A stretch of DNA of 64,000 nucleotides from Lota lota (GCA_026745465.1 JACYXH010000734.1:44860-108859); one strand, 5' to 3'. Shown: positions 32,501 to 45,190, counted from the first letter of the stretch. Notes: generated from the letters alone by a model not told the origin. Numbers and translations: made by a program.

Positions 32501-35500
32501 GGTACCGGGACTTTGTTTTGCTCACGTTAAGAGCGAACAGTCTATCGTGTTGTGACACTGAGCGCGTACAGGCCTGCAGCGTTTATGGCGGCATATCAGG
32601 GACAAAGGTCGCGAGCTAAAATGACTTTGCGTGCACAACTAACACATCCCTGCACACAAATCATTATTGTAAACACTGTAACTGCACTCACGCTCAGTAG
32701 TTCTCTGATCGCGAGAGCAATAATAAAGCCTGTGAGGAAGAAACGATTCATTGAGCGCGCACGTAAAGTGAAGCAGCACGCAACTGACGCCCCGCGCGCA
32801 CAAATGCTGTCTTTGCTCTCGTGCTCGCAGTGTTTTCCTGCTCGCTCTGATATTTTTTCTCCTCACAACATAATATACATAATGTACAAAACATCTCTGT
32901 AGATGTACTAATATTAGGTATTACAATAAATAATATACAATACTACAATAAAAAGTAATATTAATATACTAAACCATTTTCAAATACTACCAAAAAACTA
33001 TTCAATATTATACATTTTAAAACCCAATTTTGAATAAACATAAGGATCTAATGTATTGACTAGTATACATTAGATAAATTAATAAAACATTTCCAACGAG
33101 ACATGTCGCCACGTGCATTTCCTTAAGAAAATGCGTGTTGCCTGAACCAACTCGTTGTGTGCACAATATTCCGTGAGCATGCGGACATGCTAATGCTAGC
33201 GAGGCTAATTAGCGAGCACACCAAGTTTCTAGTCCCTGGGCCGCTTTGAAGCGGACTTGTGATTGGTTGAACAATGGTGACTCATTTGCATAATGGTATT
33301 TTCGCATAACTGCCGTTTCCAACAGAATCTAAATCTAAATAATACCGTAGGGTTGGTCAGTGTTACGGAGAATGTGGACCCAATATTGAGTCATTTGGGT
33401 TTACTGGTCAGTTTTCACGGTTTTCCAAAACGTTTAAGTTACAGCAACATCTATCTTGATGGACCTTATGGGTTCTTGAGTCAAAAAGAGGAATCATGTC
33501 AAATAAGGCACAGATACCAAGTTTCAGAATTGTTCATATAACGGGGTGAGGGGTGTGGCTGTTAAGGTTTGACAACGAGTTATAGCGCCTCCTGTGATCA
33601 TAGCGGGACAAAACTTTTTGGGGACACCTCCTCACTTCCCATCTACATATACCTATTTCATTTGACATCTCTCAGGTGTTAAGATTTGGAGTGGTTGATT
33701 TTAGCGTTTTTGACACATTCACTTTCAATATTGAATATTAATATTATAAAAAGTAATTAATAAAAAAAGTCTGCAATGGTTGGTCTCTAAAAGTAGTAGC
33801 GCACTGCATTGATATACGCCCGAGTTTTTGGTAGGGGTTTGATGTAAATCCCCAAAAAACTGTATGAGCAGATAATTACGCAAAAAAGGGAGGAAGAAAA
33901 ATAAGACTCATGATAACAATAGTGTGGCTTGATTTGCAACCACACTAATTAAAGATTTCAGCAGAAGGTCTTCATTACGGTAAAAGTTAAAGTGGAACAT
34001 TCTTTTAATCCCAGTTCCTAACATGTTGTGTTTATTTTGTGTGAAGGCTGAATGGCTGTCATCTGTCAGAGAGATGCTGTGAAGCTCTGGCCTCAGTTCT
34101 CAGCTCCAACTCCTCTAGTCTGAGAGAGCTGGACCTGAGTACCAATGATGTGCAGGATTCAGGAGTGAAGCTGCTCTCTGCTGGACTGGGGAGTCCACAC
34201 TGTACACTGGAAACTCTCAGGTCAGTTTGACTCAATGTGATAACAGTTACACCACAAGTTCTATATCAGAGGGCAGTTGTAACTCAGCTTATAACTCAGT
34301 ACCTGTGATGACCACATTCATGACTTTAGTGTCATATAAATGTTACACCTTGTTGTTTAGGTGAATATTCTAATACATCCTTATGCTTGCAACCTTTCAA
34401 TTATAAATATAAACAAGAATACAAAATATAATAATAGTGCCCCCCCCCCCCCCCCCCCCCCCCCCACCTGTCCCCGTATACAAGACGGTGATAGTTAAGA
34501 GCAGGGTGGAATACAGAGGGTCTCTGGAGAGTCCGAGACCCCTAGTTGGACACCTAAGACCCTTAAAATCCTCAACAACAACATTTTGGAGGGTCTCTAG
34601 AAAAATATTTTAGAAAATTATTTTAAACTTGCTATTGTTACACAAAATGTATTTTTAAAGCTTACTATGTTCGGTATTTATTATTCAAATTCCTAAACAT
34701 TTATTCACAAATATGAACAGGCTACAGAAAAATATTTTTAAATTGTGTAACCAGGGTGAAGAGACAAAAGTCATCAAAGCTATATTCATCATGAAATAAT
34801 AAATAAGGAAAGCCAATAATTAGTAATAGTTCTTTATTAATAGTTAAATACAGATATATTCAAATATATAGCTGTAAGTATGAAATGTAGGATACAGTCA
34901 TAAATATAAGTTAATTATTACTAAAAGGTAACAGACTATTTTAAAACATATTAACCATGTTCAGTATGTTTGGTTATATGGACTCTATTTGAGTCTAACC
35001 AATAGGATGGGTTGATATAGAGACTTCCAGGTCATTTGGGGGAAGGGTCAGAGGTCACGAGCGAGTGGGAAAAAGGAGAGAGGGAAGAGACAAGGACAAA
35101 GGAGGAGAGTACTTTATTCTCTGTAGAGATCGCCCAGCTAAATTATGTTTAAACATTTACTTATTAGTTGTTTGACGGTTAAATGAGTACGGGAGAGAGT
35201 GTGTTTGGGGATTGATACAAAACGATTTTCAAACACTACAAAACAACTATTTAAAATTCAAAATATTACACCCAGTACTGAAATAACATCTAAGCATCTT
35301 AAACACTTCTAATAAAAATATTTAAACACAAGTCCTTCATTGTGTTAAAAGTAAAAGATGTCAGTTATTTTAAACTCAGTTCCTAACATGTTGTGTTTAT
35401 TTTGTGTGAAGGCTGAATGGCTGTCATCTGTCAGAGAGATGCTGTGAAGCTCTGGCCTCAGTTCTCAGCTCCAACTCCTCTAGTCTGAGAGAGCTGGACC

Positions 35501-35669
35501 TGAGTACCAATGATCTGCAGGATTCAGGAGTGAAGCTGCTCTCTGCTGGACTGGGGAGTCCACACTGTACACTGGAAACTCTCAGGTCAGTTTGACTCAA
35601 TAAACCACAAGTTCCATATCAGAGGACAGTCAACGGATCCACATCCAGAAAAGTTCAAATTCACGTGTG

Positions 35670-35714
<45 letters not shown>

Positions 35715-37634
35715 CTTGTCTGGCTGCCTGGTCACACTGGAAGGCTGTGCTTCTCTGGCCTCAGCTCTGAGCTCCAACCCCTCCCATCTGAGAGAGCTGG
35801 ACCTGAGCTACAATCACCCAGGAGACTCAGGAGTTACGCTGCTCTCTGCTGGACTGGAGGATCCACGCTGGAGACTGGACACTCTCAGGTATGGAGAGGA
35901 CATCTCACCACTCAGGGACGATGTCTCCTACAAGGATTCAACCCGCTGCTAGATGAAGTGGTTTGAGAACACAGCTGGAACTCATGTTGTGTAGAAAGTG
36001 ATGAGACAGATGATGAAGGTGAATGTTTCAACATGCTGCTCTCACTTTGTTTCCCCCCCAGGGTGGAGCACGGTGGAGTGTGGAGGCTGAAACCAGCTCT
36101 AAAGAAGTGTAAGTGTCTGTTTAGTTTGATTCATCACAACACACACTAACTATTGAAATGAAAAGTCCATCCACACAGCAGGAGGTGACGTCCGTTCATT
36201 CAGATGTGTACTTGTGTATACGTATGTATAGCTATGTGTCCCTGTGTTTATGTATGTCTAGTATGTACGTGTATGCATGAGTACATGTCTATGTAGATAT
36301 AGTATGTACCTGTATGTGTATGTATGAGTACATGTCTATGTATATATATTATGTACGTGTATGTATGAGTACTTGTCTATGTATATATAGTATGTACGTG
36401 TATGTATGAGTACATGTCTATGTATATATAGTATGTACGTGTATGTATGAGTACATGTCTATGTATATATAGTATGTACGTGTAGGTATGAGTACATGTC
36501 TATGTATATATAGTATGTATGAACCAGTTCTATGGCTCCAACAGTTAATTTCCAGCCTGTATGTGAGCTCAGCTGGTTCAGTCTGTTGTTCACACAGGTG
36601 TCCCTTTGAAGGTTGAGTGCAATGTATGTGTATTGGGAAATCTAACAGTTTAATATCTTGAAAGGCATTACAAGTATTGCTTAGATATTTTATATGAGTA
36701 ACTAGCTCTTCATGTTGAACATTTTGATGTATAATATCTGTATGTAGTGTAAATATTGAGGGAGTAAATGCAGTTGATACATTTCCATGGTTTCAATGTT
36801 TGACTGGGACAGCCACTCACACACACATGGGATTTGCTATTAAGTTGAACTTTAATTATCTTAAAAACAATATGCACTAATATTTCTAAAGATGTAGCAC
36901 TAGTCCACTATAGTACCTTTCATAAGATCTTATTTTGTCTTTCTAAGTTAGTTTGTAGAGTAGATGGCACGTGCAAAAGGACAGGAATAAGAAGTATGTA
37001 AGAGAACAGTACGAGTGATGATGATGATGATGATGATGAAGAATGGTTCAGCAGCTAATCATGTCTTGTTCTCCCATCAGATGCCTGTGAACTCACACTG
37101 GACCCAAACACAGCCCACAGACGACTCTCTATTTCTGAGGACAACAGAAAGGTGACGTGGGTTAGAGAGGAGCAGTCGTATCCTGATCACCCAGAGAGAT
37201 TTGACTTGTGGGACCAGGTGTTGTGTAGAGAGGGTCTGACTGGCAACTGTTACTGGAAGGTAGAGTGGGAAGGAGCTGTTGATATAGGAGTGACATACAG
37301 AGGAATCACAAGGAGAGGATGGGGTGATGACAGCAGGCTTGGAAGGAACAACAAGTCCTGGAGTCTTTATTGTCATGATGATGGTTACACTGCCTGGTAC
37401 AATGGTAGTAGAACAGTCATACGTCTCCCCCCCGCTGGCTCTAACAGAGTAGGAGTGTATCTGGACCGGCATGCTGGCACTCTGTCCTTCTACAGAGTGT
37501 CCCCAGATGTAGGAGGGTCCTCAGACACACTGACACACATCCACACCTTCCAGTCCACCTTCACCCAGGAGGACCTCCACCCTGGGTTTAGGGTACGGGA
37601 GGGTGGTGCCTCAGTGTCTCTGTGTCGGTTGTAG
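26790..37634 (+). CDS. NLRC3-like NLR: FISNA-NACHT, LRRs, B30.2
   Basis: Eleven exons: 26790-26872, 26987-27106, 28312-28425, 28551-28620, 28795-28972, 29874-31668, 34047-34220, 35412-35585, 35715-35888, 36062-36108, 37081-37634. All junctions keep phase with GT/AG, total 1160 codons; the exon 2 acceptor was chosen on phase. Exons 1-5 give the fish NLR leader ([20 protein letters not shown], two SPGPxCVSxKSD repeats, MNQEELAD). Exon 6 holds FISNA (about residues 192-262) and NACHT with Walker A GVAGIGKT at 286-293 and Walker [10 protein letters not shown] near 358-366. Three LRR exons (787-960), a linker and B30.2 (977-1160) follow. These proteins are cytosolic innate sensors or regulators; NACHT drives nucleotide-dependent assembly, and LRR/B30.2 are thought to read ligands. 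Introns hold hAT and L2 fragments. AATAAA signals at 38234 and 38250. Confidence 0.88.
27370..27765 (+). pseudogene. hAT-type transposase N-terminal fragment in NLR intron 2
   Basis: [19 protein letters not shown], then [10 protein letters not shown], then NVRRHLITH match the N-terminal zinc-finger region of hAT transposases and their domesticated relatives (ZBED5/GTF2IRD2-like). About 100 bases on, NKKPFTG and EEVKKDI fit the next segment. Stops and gaps intervene; the catalytic domain is absent. Confidence 0.6.
29248..29565 (+). mobile_element. 5'-truncated L2-type LINE 3' end with ATT tail
   Basis: CCTTGGGTGTCATGAAAGGC and GCCTTGAAATACAATTTATT followed by (TATTAT)n is the 3' end and simple tail typical of teleost L2 elements. 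It lies in the intron before the NACHT exon. Confidence 0.65.
29874..31668 (+). CDS. FISNA-NACHT exon of the NLR
   Basis: 1795 bases, undamaged. The acceptor TCTCATTTAG completes a Gly codon from exon 5; the donor CT/GTAGGT is inside what looks like a stop (CTG TAG) if the exon is not spliced. FISNA starts near [15 protein letters not shown] and the NACHT core follows. The winged-helix/HD2 region carries [17 protein letters not shown], a conserved NLR block. The exon ends [12 protein letters not shown], the standard junction to the first LRR exon. Confidence 0.88.
31657..32460. repeat. AT-rich tandem array containing copies of the NACHT-exon splice donor
   Basis: Units contain AAAACATCTCTGTAGGTTCA, then CACTAATAACAWGTATTACA, then AATATACATAATACTAG; higher-order period about 213 bases. 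The first unit begins within the last 12 bases of the NACHT exon. Copies of CATCTCT/GTAGGTTCAC are at 31758, 31971 and 32184 (positions of GT), with a weaker one at 32899. Confidence 0.85.
32463..32868. other. CpG-bearing insertion of unknown origin in the AT-rich array
   Basis: About 400 bases of sharply different composition interrupt the AT repeat (repeat resumes at CATAATATACATAATG). It holds GCGCGCACG-type and GATCGCGAGAGC motifs. Possibly a transposon fragment; no terminus recognised. Confidence 0.4.
32900..34040. other. NLR intron, no gene recognised
   Basis: Contains a moderately GC block at 33.1-33.9 kb with GTTATAGCGCCTCCTGTG, the style of a dispersed fish repeat. No exon signals were found. 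Confidence 0.4.
34047..34220 (+). CDS. NLR LRR exon 1
   Basis: 174 bases between GTGTGAAG and [50 protein letters not shown]. Differs from the next LRR exon by very few bases, including Val for Leu before QDSG, and shares its intron flanks, so the pair is a recent exon duplication. Confidence 0.88.
34441..34465. repeat. Poly-C tract
   Basis: Run of about 25 C residues in the LRR intron. Confidence 0.9.
34470..35400. other. AT-rich intron between LRR exons
   Basis: No exon or named repeat is seen, apart from the flank duplicated around both LRR exons (TCCTAACATGTTGTGTTTAT). Confidence 0.5.
35412..35585 (+). CDS. NLR LRR exon 2
   Basis: 174 bases, near-identical to 34047-34220 and to the minus-strand exon 9671-9498. 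In phase with both neighbours. Confidence 0.88.
35715..35888 (+). CDS. NLR LRR exon 3 (C-terminal type)
   Basis: [44 protein letters not shown]; donor GTATGG. A TG microsatellite runs up to GTAG at the acceptor, as in the minus-strand paralogue at 6915. Confidence 0.88.
36062..36108 (+). CDS. NLR linker exon (47 bases)
   Basis: [15 protein letters not shown] plus one base; donor GTAAGT. Joins LRR to B30.2 in phase. Its 3' half reappears in TRIM B at 43.09 kb. Confidence 0.85.
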
Positions 37635-38290
37635 CAACACACATGCATATATAAACACACACACGCACACACACACACAGTGTTTTGGTGATTTAAAACA
37701 TGTATTCAACTATACTCCAAAGGCTACATTTTATTGGGCTTCTGACAAGTTGATCTTGATCAACCATGAAAGGAAGAGACTTTTAAGATCTTCCATAGGG
37801 TTGACTAAGCAGGTTTTACAAAGACTATATTTCTAATGTAAAATGTATTTTAAATATTGATTGATGGTCAATTAAAACATGTTTATACTACAATACTTTG
37901 TATATTTTCAGACTTTAACAGTTTCATACTAAAGAGCTCTATCAGTTTATATTTTGATAATCCTAACATGGAACCTGATTTAAAGCAGATTTAATATTAT
38001 ATTCATAATGCAAGCGGTCTATGAAAAGCTATTGATCATGTTGAGAATGACTTTAAACGGAATATTGATTCCTTGTGTTCTGTTGGGAACAACACAGCAG
38101 CAAAACATGTTCAGTTATTAAAGATACGTGCACACCTGTTTATGATTTGTAATGTCTGCTGCTTCTATTGTTTTAGTCCTTGTGTTTATTGTGAACATGT
38201 ATTGGACTATTTTTCTGTTTTTCTGTATTGGTTAATAAATCATAATGGTAATAAACAACTCAGTGGATCCAACTGAATGTTCTCTTGTGT
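36230..38290 (+). repeat. Third copy of the B30.2 intron-exon-3' UTR cassette
   Basis: Direct copy of 11.53-14.0 kb and inverse of 3.8-6.4 kb, here inside the complete NLR. Includes the CATGTCTATGTATATATAG minisatellite at 36.24-36.52 kb. Confidence 0.8.
37081..37634 (+). CDS. NLR B30.2 (PRY-SPRY) exon
   Basis: 554 bases, ending SVSLCRL and TAG. Undamaged; C7 run before the GCTGG that encodes PPAG. See the gene entry for context. Confidence 0.88.
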
Positions 38291-38880
38291 TCAGCATAGG
38301 ATCAGTTTAAACTTTAAGGTTGGGGCTTCACTAAATAAAAAGCACAACAGAGGCTTCGTCTAAACCAACATTAATAATCAGGATACCAGCAAGTGCATTT
38401 CCATATCCCGATTTATATTCCCAATGAGTGACGGGATATGGAGAGAATTGTAGAAAGGAGCCGACAGTAAACTGATCCCAGCTATTGGCGTGTCTCCAGA
38501 GATGAGCCCTGCAGGCTGGTTGATACACCACCTACCCCGTGGCGTCTAATAGGACCCTGAGCATACATGTTGAAACACACAGAGGTCTGTGTTTGAGGCT
38601 CAGGTGCTGAGCTGAAGAAGGGAAGTTAAGTTGTTTATTCATCCACTGACAGGCTTAGTCAAAAGTGACAATATCACTTATCATATTATCATATTTGTGT
38701 GTAAACAGCTGGGGAACGCATATGCGTATATGTGTGCAAAAGTTATAACTTCTGAATGCAACATTCCCCATTGCCCAAATCTTTAGAAAAGCTAGGGGAC
38801 AGGAGCCCGCAACATATACAACCACAAGTTGGATTGTGGGACAATATTGTAGCAAATGCCAGCATTTGCAATGAGACCAA
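38291..38880. other. Intergenic region downstream of the NLR
   Basis: No gene seen. A short AT-rich stretch precedes the L1 fragment. Confidence 0.5.
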
Positions 38881-38883
38881 CAT

Positions 38884-40563
38884 TTTGTTTGTGCGGAAAA
38901 GTATTATTATTGTGGTCAATTCCTTATTGTTTTCTAAATTTGTATTTGCACTTAATGTCATAGATATGCCAGAATGGGTATTAAAGGAAATAAAGAAGAA
39001 TGTAACAAGTTTTATTTGGGATGAAAAACCTGCAAAGAGAGCACAAAGAACTCTGATAGGAAGATTTGAAGAAGGGGGATTAAAACTTGTTGATTTAGAA
39101 ACAAAGAAAAGAGCAATAAGAATAAAAACTGGAAAAGTATTTATATGATAGAGTGGATTATGGGTGGAAAAGATTTTTTAAGGAATATTGGGTGTGAAGT
39201 ATGGCGGGTGTGAAGAAAATGGTTAATTAATGATAATGAAGAACACAATGTATGACAACGTACCTAGAATATATAAAGAGTTGTTTGAGGCATGGGCCAA
39301 ATACAGAAGCAAAATCAATAATGAATGTAGTCAAATAAGTCAAATAATAAATCAGCCGGTATGGTTAAATCCAAAAATAATGAAAAATGACAAAGTGCTA
39401 TGGGAGAAGAAAATCTTCCATGCAGAGCTCAGGCAGATCAAAGACTACATATATGAATTCATACTGGTTTCCTTAGAAACCAGAACATCATTGATACAGT
39501 CTATGAGTATGATCAGGACATAAGCAAAACAAGCATTATAAATATGTTTGACAAAATTAAAAGAAAGTATACTTTGAATGGGTAGGGAAAATAGAAAATA
39601 ACGTGGTGGTTGACAGGAAAATAACATTTCCTGAATTATATGTGGAAAAGAATGGGAAACATATTGAAATGTGTAAATTAAAAACAAAATACTTTTGTAA
39701 TAATCTGGCGAATAAATAATTTAAAACGCCAGCTTCTGAGAAGGTGTGGGAAGGTTTTTTTTTTGTGGGCATTAATGTAAAAAACATATGGAAGAATTTG
39801 AAAGTAAAATACAATAGTCTGGAATGTGAAAACTTTGATTACAAATTAAGACACAATATAATATTCACAAGAGTTATATTGCACCAAATAAATAAGGGGA
39901 TTGAAAGGGAATGTGACATGTGTGAAACAGAATCAGAAAACTTCATGCATTTATTCAATGAGTGTAAGTTCTTACAGAAGTTCTATAACAAAATAAAAAT
40001 CATGGTAAAAACTCACTGGAAACTGGATGTAATGGAGGGGATGAAGTGGAAAGAAAACATGTTATTCGGACTGTGTAAAAAAGAGGGAAATGTCAATATT
40101 AATTTGTTGAATTACACGTTGAGCTATGCAAGATATCCAGTGTGGATAAGGAGGAACATGGCATATTATGAAGGAAGAAAAGTGGATGAATGGGTTTTGT
40201 TCGAAGCAAAGATTAGGAAAGAGGTGGAAATGTTAAAAAACCACTTAGGAAGAGACACTTTTAAAGAATTGTTTATTGATGGTTCCAGCTTTATTAGTGG
40301 GACAGATGATAGGAAAATGCAGATACATTTTTAAAGAATGTTTCATTATGTGTATTTAAGTTTATTTTTTATTTTATTTTTTAATGTTAATGTTGTTTTG
40401 TTTTGTGGAGGATGTTTGTTTTTATAGCTTATAAGTTATGTTGTGTATGATGTGTATGGTGAGCAGGATTATTTTGGGTGTGTATGTGATTGTTGCATGT
40501 TATTATTTATACCAGAATGATAATGTAAATATAAATTGATATTTTTGATAATAAAAAAAAAAA
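38884..40563 (+). mobile_element. 5'-truncated L1/Tx1-type LINE, 3' portion
   Basis: Three broken frames in order: the thumb region after reverse transcriptase (VNSLLFSKFVFALNVIDMPE, SFIWDEKPAKRA, GGLKLVDLETKK), a middle stretch, and a C-terminal zinc-knuckle-type segment (CDMCETESENFMHLFNECKF). Ends with about 12 A residues at 40552-40563 after ATTTTTGATAAT. At least two frameshifts or stops disrupt it (near 39150, 39520 and 39720). Endonuclease and most of the reverse transcriptase are missing, so it is immobile. Confidence 0.75.
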
Positions 40564-40728
40564 GAACGGAGCAAACGAAGACGGACGAACGGAGTGAAGG
40601 AACGGAGAGAAGCATCGAGACGGACAGACAAACTAGTGAACGAGATCGGAACGAACGACGACGACGGCGGCGTAACGCACACGCACGGTGAGAGTAGAGG
40701 AAACGGTGAGGCTGTGTATGGAACGTTC
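40564..40728. other. CpG-rich stretch between LINE tail and TRIM B promoter
   Basis: GGACGAACGGAGTGAAGGAA-type purine-rich sequence with CGACGACGACGGCGG. Absent in front of TRIM A, where the DIRS-like element occupies this place. Confidence 0.4.
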
Positions 40729-40860
40729 GTATCGTCTCTTCCGGAGTACTCCAAACTCAGACCGGAAGTGTCGTACTGAGGGGGCGGGCCCGAGCCTGGA
40801 GCTCTGTATAAAGACCCCTCTCTCTTGTTCAGGAAACGGAAGTTTACGGAAATCCAACCG
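40729..40860 (+). promoter_or_regulatory. TRIM B promoter: ETS site, GC box, TATA box, ISRE-like site
   Basis: ACCGGAAGTG at 40761, GGGGCGGGCC at 40781, TATAAAG at 40807-40813, GAAACGGAAG at 40833-40842. Spacing is the same as in TRIM A. Confidence 0.55.
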
Positions 40861-41744
40861 ACGACATGACGAAGAGACGACGTGGACGCGTTAGCCTCTC
40901 CGGAGACGAAGAACAAGACGTTTTAAAGCGGAGAGCCGGGACAGAAACATTCCAAGGTGGGTCCAACACATTGAACCTCTAATCCTCATTGTTGCCGTCC
41001 TGTCCGCAGGGCGCCATGTTGTACTGTAGCGTTAGCCCCACACGGGTCTCCTGCGCTCCGTGTGAACACGTGATGTTGATGCTTAGCGAAACCAACCTTC
41101 ACGTGCTCTATTGTGTCGCCTCGTCGGATTCCACCAGCGCGTGCTCGGTGCTCGGCGTCCTGTTTGGAGCGCAGGCACGCGGGGCCGCGCTCTGTACGCT
41201 TTGGTTGAACCGGAACAGGCGAGGCCAACACGGGACTTTAACAAAGTTAGTTTGGTGTTAAAGCATCAGGGCGTTCTTCACGAGGAGGACGCATGCGTGA
41301 GTAGGGATGGGTCCCGAAACTGGGTGTTAACCGGGGAGCCTGGGGTGGCCCCATGATACTATTACACACCGTAGTATGTAAAGTGTAATCTAATCTAAGT
41401 ATCGATTAGCTACGACGTACCCGGCGCTGCAAGCGGTATTTGAGGAACAAAGGAAATATATTTACTTCCTGGTGATCGTTCATCCAGAATGATTACCAGG
41501 AAAGGAGAAAAAAAGCAGATCTTCCACCAGAAGAACTGTTCAGATAAGGATTCAGGCCTTTTTGAGGCCCAGCTGCATGCAGACCCCATCCCTGTTGCTC
41601 TATGCCACTGTCTTTTGTTTTCTCTTGTTTATTGATTTCTTTTTGTTTGAATCACATTTCAATTATGTCAATAGTATAGTTATATATTCAAAACCTGTGT
41701 ACGGTGTTGCTGTTGAAGAAATATGTCTTGTTCTTAACTTGTCT

Positions 41745-41965
41745 TCTTCTAAAAGAAGCGATAAGAGTAGCGTTAAAGTAGCGGCTGGATAAGCAGTATG
41801 GATCAGAGTAGTAGTGGCGTTAGAATCTTCCCTGTGTGTGAGTGCAGTTGTCTCCTTCATTCGCGGTGGTAGCGGTGTGATAGTCGATAGTGACCAGTGT
41901 GTTTATGTTCAGTGCTGTTGTACCGACCTGTTGGCTCAAGAGCTTTGCTTGAAACAACAAAACAT
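41745..41965. other. About 220-base insertion specific to TRIM B intron 1
   Basis: TRIM A runs straight from CTTGTCTTATTCTT to AACACATTATTACATG; B has extra sequence (AGAAGCGATAAGAGTAGCG and on) between the same flanks. Origin not recognised. Confidence 0.6.
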
Positions 41966-43279
41966 TTATGAATATTAACACATTATTACATGTATACAAC
42001 ATATAACGTATAGTTTAAATGGTAATTTAATTTTCATATTTTTTTTCTAGGAATGGCGTCCAACTCTTCCTGGTCTGAGGATATCTTTTCATGTCCCATC
42101 TGTCTGGATGTGCTCAACAGCCCAGTCACCACACCATGTGGACACAACTTCTGCAGAACCTGTATTACAACATGCTGGGATGACCAAGTCCAGTACAAAT
42201 GTCCTGTTTGCAGCAAGCTGTTCCAGACAAGACCTGATTTACAGGTCAATACCTTCATATCAGAGATGGTTTATCAGTTTAGAAGTTCTGTACGAGTCAA
42301 AGAGCAGCCTTGTGTTGAACCAGCAGAAGTTCCCTGTGATGTCTGTACTGGGACCCAGCTGAAGGCTGTGAAGTCCTGCCTAGTGTGCTTTACCTCTTAC
42401 TGCCACACCCACCTGGAGCCACATCAGAGAGTCGCAGGTCTGAAGAAACATCGGCTGGTCGAGCCTATGGACCGTCTGGAAGACAGGATATGTAAGAAAC
42501 ACGACCGACTTCTGGAGCTCTTCTGCCAGACTGAACAGGTGTGTGTGTGTCAGTTCTGCACAGAGACGGACCACAAGTCCCATCCTGTTGTACCTCTAAA
42601 GGAGGAATATGAAGTGCAGACGGCCCAGCTGGGGAAGAAAGTTCATCAGATGATCCAGGAGAGACAACGAAAGATACAGGAGATTAAAGACACAGTAGAT
42701 CGGAGCAAAGCAGACGCAGACAGAGAGATAGCCGATGGTGTGCAGGTCCTCACTGCTCTGAAGCGCTCGCTTGAAAAGTGGCAGGATGATTTCCACCAAA
42801 CGGTTAAAGAGAAACTGAAATCCACAGAGAAAGAAGCTGAAGACCTCATCAAAGAGCTGGAGCAGGAAATAAAAGATCTGACCAATAGAAGCTCAGAGGT
42901 GAAGCAGCTCTCACACACTGAAGACCACCTCCACTTCCTCCAGACCTTCAGATCCCTGAAGAATCCTCCACCCACCAGGGACTGGACAACGGTGGAGGTC
43001 CGTCCTCCGTCATACGTAGGGACCTTGAGGAGATCCCTGGATCAGCTGGAGGAGACACTGAACATGGAGATGAAGAAGGTACTTGACCTGAGATCAGCTC
43101 TAAAGAAGTGTAAGTGTCTGTTTAGTTTGATTTAGGGCTGTCAAATGTACATTTAATATTACAATATTAACTAACACAAAATATTATATTAAATATAAAA
43201 GTGAAAATGCTGAACTGTACTAGTGGTGATGATGAAGAAGAATGGTTCAGCAGCTAATCATGTTTTGTTCTCCCGTCAG

Positions 43280-43982
<703 letters not shown>

Positions 43983-43984
43983 TT

Positions 43985-44672
43985 TCATTTACTTCAGTAA
44001 CTTTTTGAATAGATTACCTTAATGTAACTTTGCAAAATGCAACTTTTCACTTTTACTCAAGTCAGTTTGTGAATTAATAAATGGAGAGAGACATGCCTTC
44101 ATGCATGTTATTTTGTAAAGATTTTTGTTATTGTGTTTTATTTGAAGGGATACATGGCTATTTTATATGAATAAGCATATACAATGTAATTGTCTATTTA
44201 CGTTCATCTTGGTCTGCTCATTATAACAATAAATCATTGGTATGAAGTAACTCAGTACTTGAGTAGTCTTTTCACTAGATACTTTCTTACTCTTCCTCAA
44301 GCTATTATTTGATGAATACTCTTTACTTCTATTTGAGTTATTACTTTAAATATATAAAAGTAGGCTGTTATAAATAGGAAGTTATTGACAGTGCTCATTA
44401 TTCTCTATAATTATAGTCTCTACAATTCTTATAATTACCAATATAAACACTTATCTTGTTCGGTCTTAGTATATATTTCATGATCTTAAACTTAGTAACC
44501 TATAATATTTACTCAATGGTAACAGAATAATTACATCATGCAAAAAAATAAACCTTGGATGCTGTTCAGAGCGAGAAGTTGTCTCTCAAACTGTAGCAAT
44601 ATAGACCTATAAAAATACAATAATCGGTGTGTTCTGTGTATGACGCATCGCCATGCACCAAGAGTATGGCTA
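43985..44672. other. TRIM B 3' flank
   Basis: AT-rich, with polyadenylation signal at 44228. Inverse of 1.88-2.30 kb. Confidence 0.6.
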
Positions 44673-45190
44673 GAGTTCTCAACAGCTTTATTCTTTATTT
44701 TTCGTTGCTTCCTATAACTATATAAGCCTAATTATAAAGGGTAATGAAGGTTTAATAGAAGAGTTCTCAACAGCTTTATTATTTATTATTCGTTGGTTCC
44801 TATAACTATATAAGCCTAATTCTAAAGGGTAATGAAGGTTTAATAGAAGAGTTCTCAACAGCTTTATTCTTTATTATTCGTTGGTTCCTATAACTATATA
44901 AGCCTAATTATAAAGGGTAATGAAGGTTTAATAGAAGAGTTCTCAACAGCTTTATTCTTTATTATTCGTTGGTTCCTGTAACTATATAAGCCTAATTATA
45001 AAGGGTAATGAAGGTTTAATAGAAGAGTTCTCAACAGCTTTATTCTTTATTATTCGTTGGTTCCTGTAACTATATAAGCCTAATTATAAAGGGTAATGAA
45101 GGTTTAATAGAAGAGTTCTCAACAGCTTTATTCTTTATTATTCGTTGGTTCCTATAACTATATAAGCTTAATTATAAAGGGTAATATTAC
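44673..45190. repeat. 88-bp satellite, 6 copies
   Basis: Unit GAGTTCTCAACAGCTTTATT, then CTATAACTATATAAGCCTAA, then GGGTAATGAAGGTTTAATAG. Copies start at 44673, 44761, 44849, 44937, 45025 and 45113, constant 88-base spacing. Confidence 0.95.

Noticed and set aside
40989-41261. 90-codon frame in TRIM B intron 1 conserved in TRIM A
   Set aside because: Interrupted in TRIM A by TGA; conservation is explained by recent segmental duplication.
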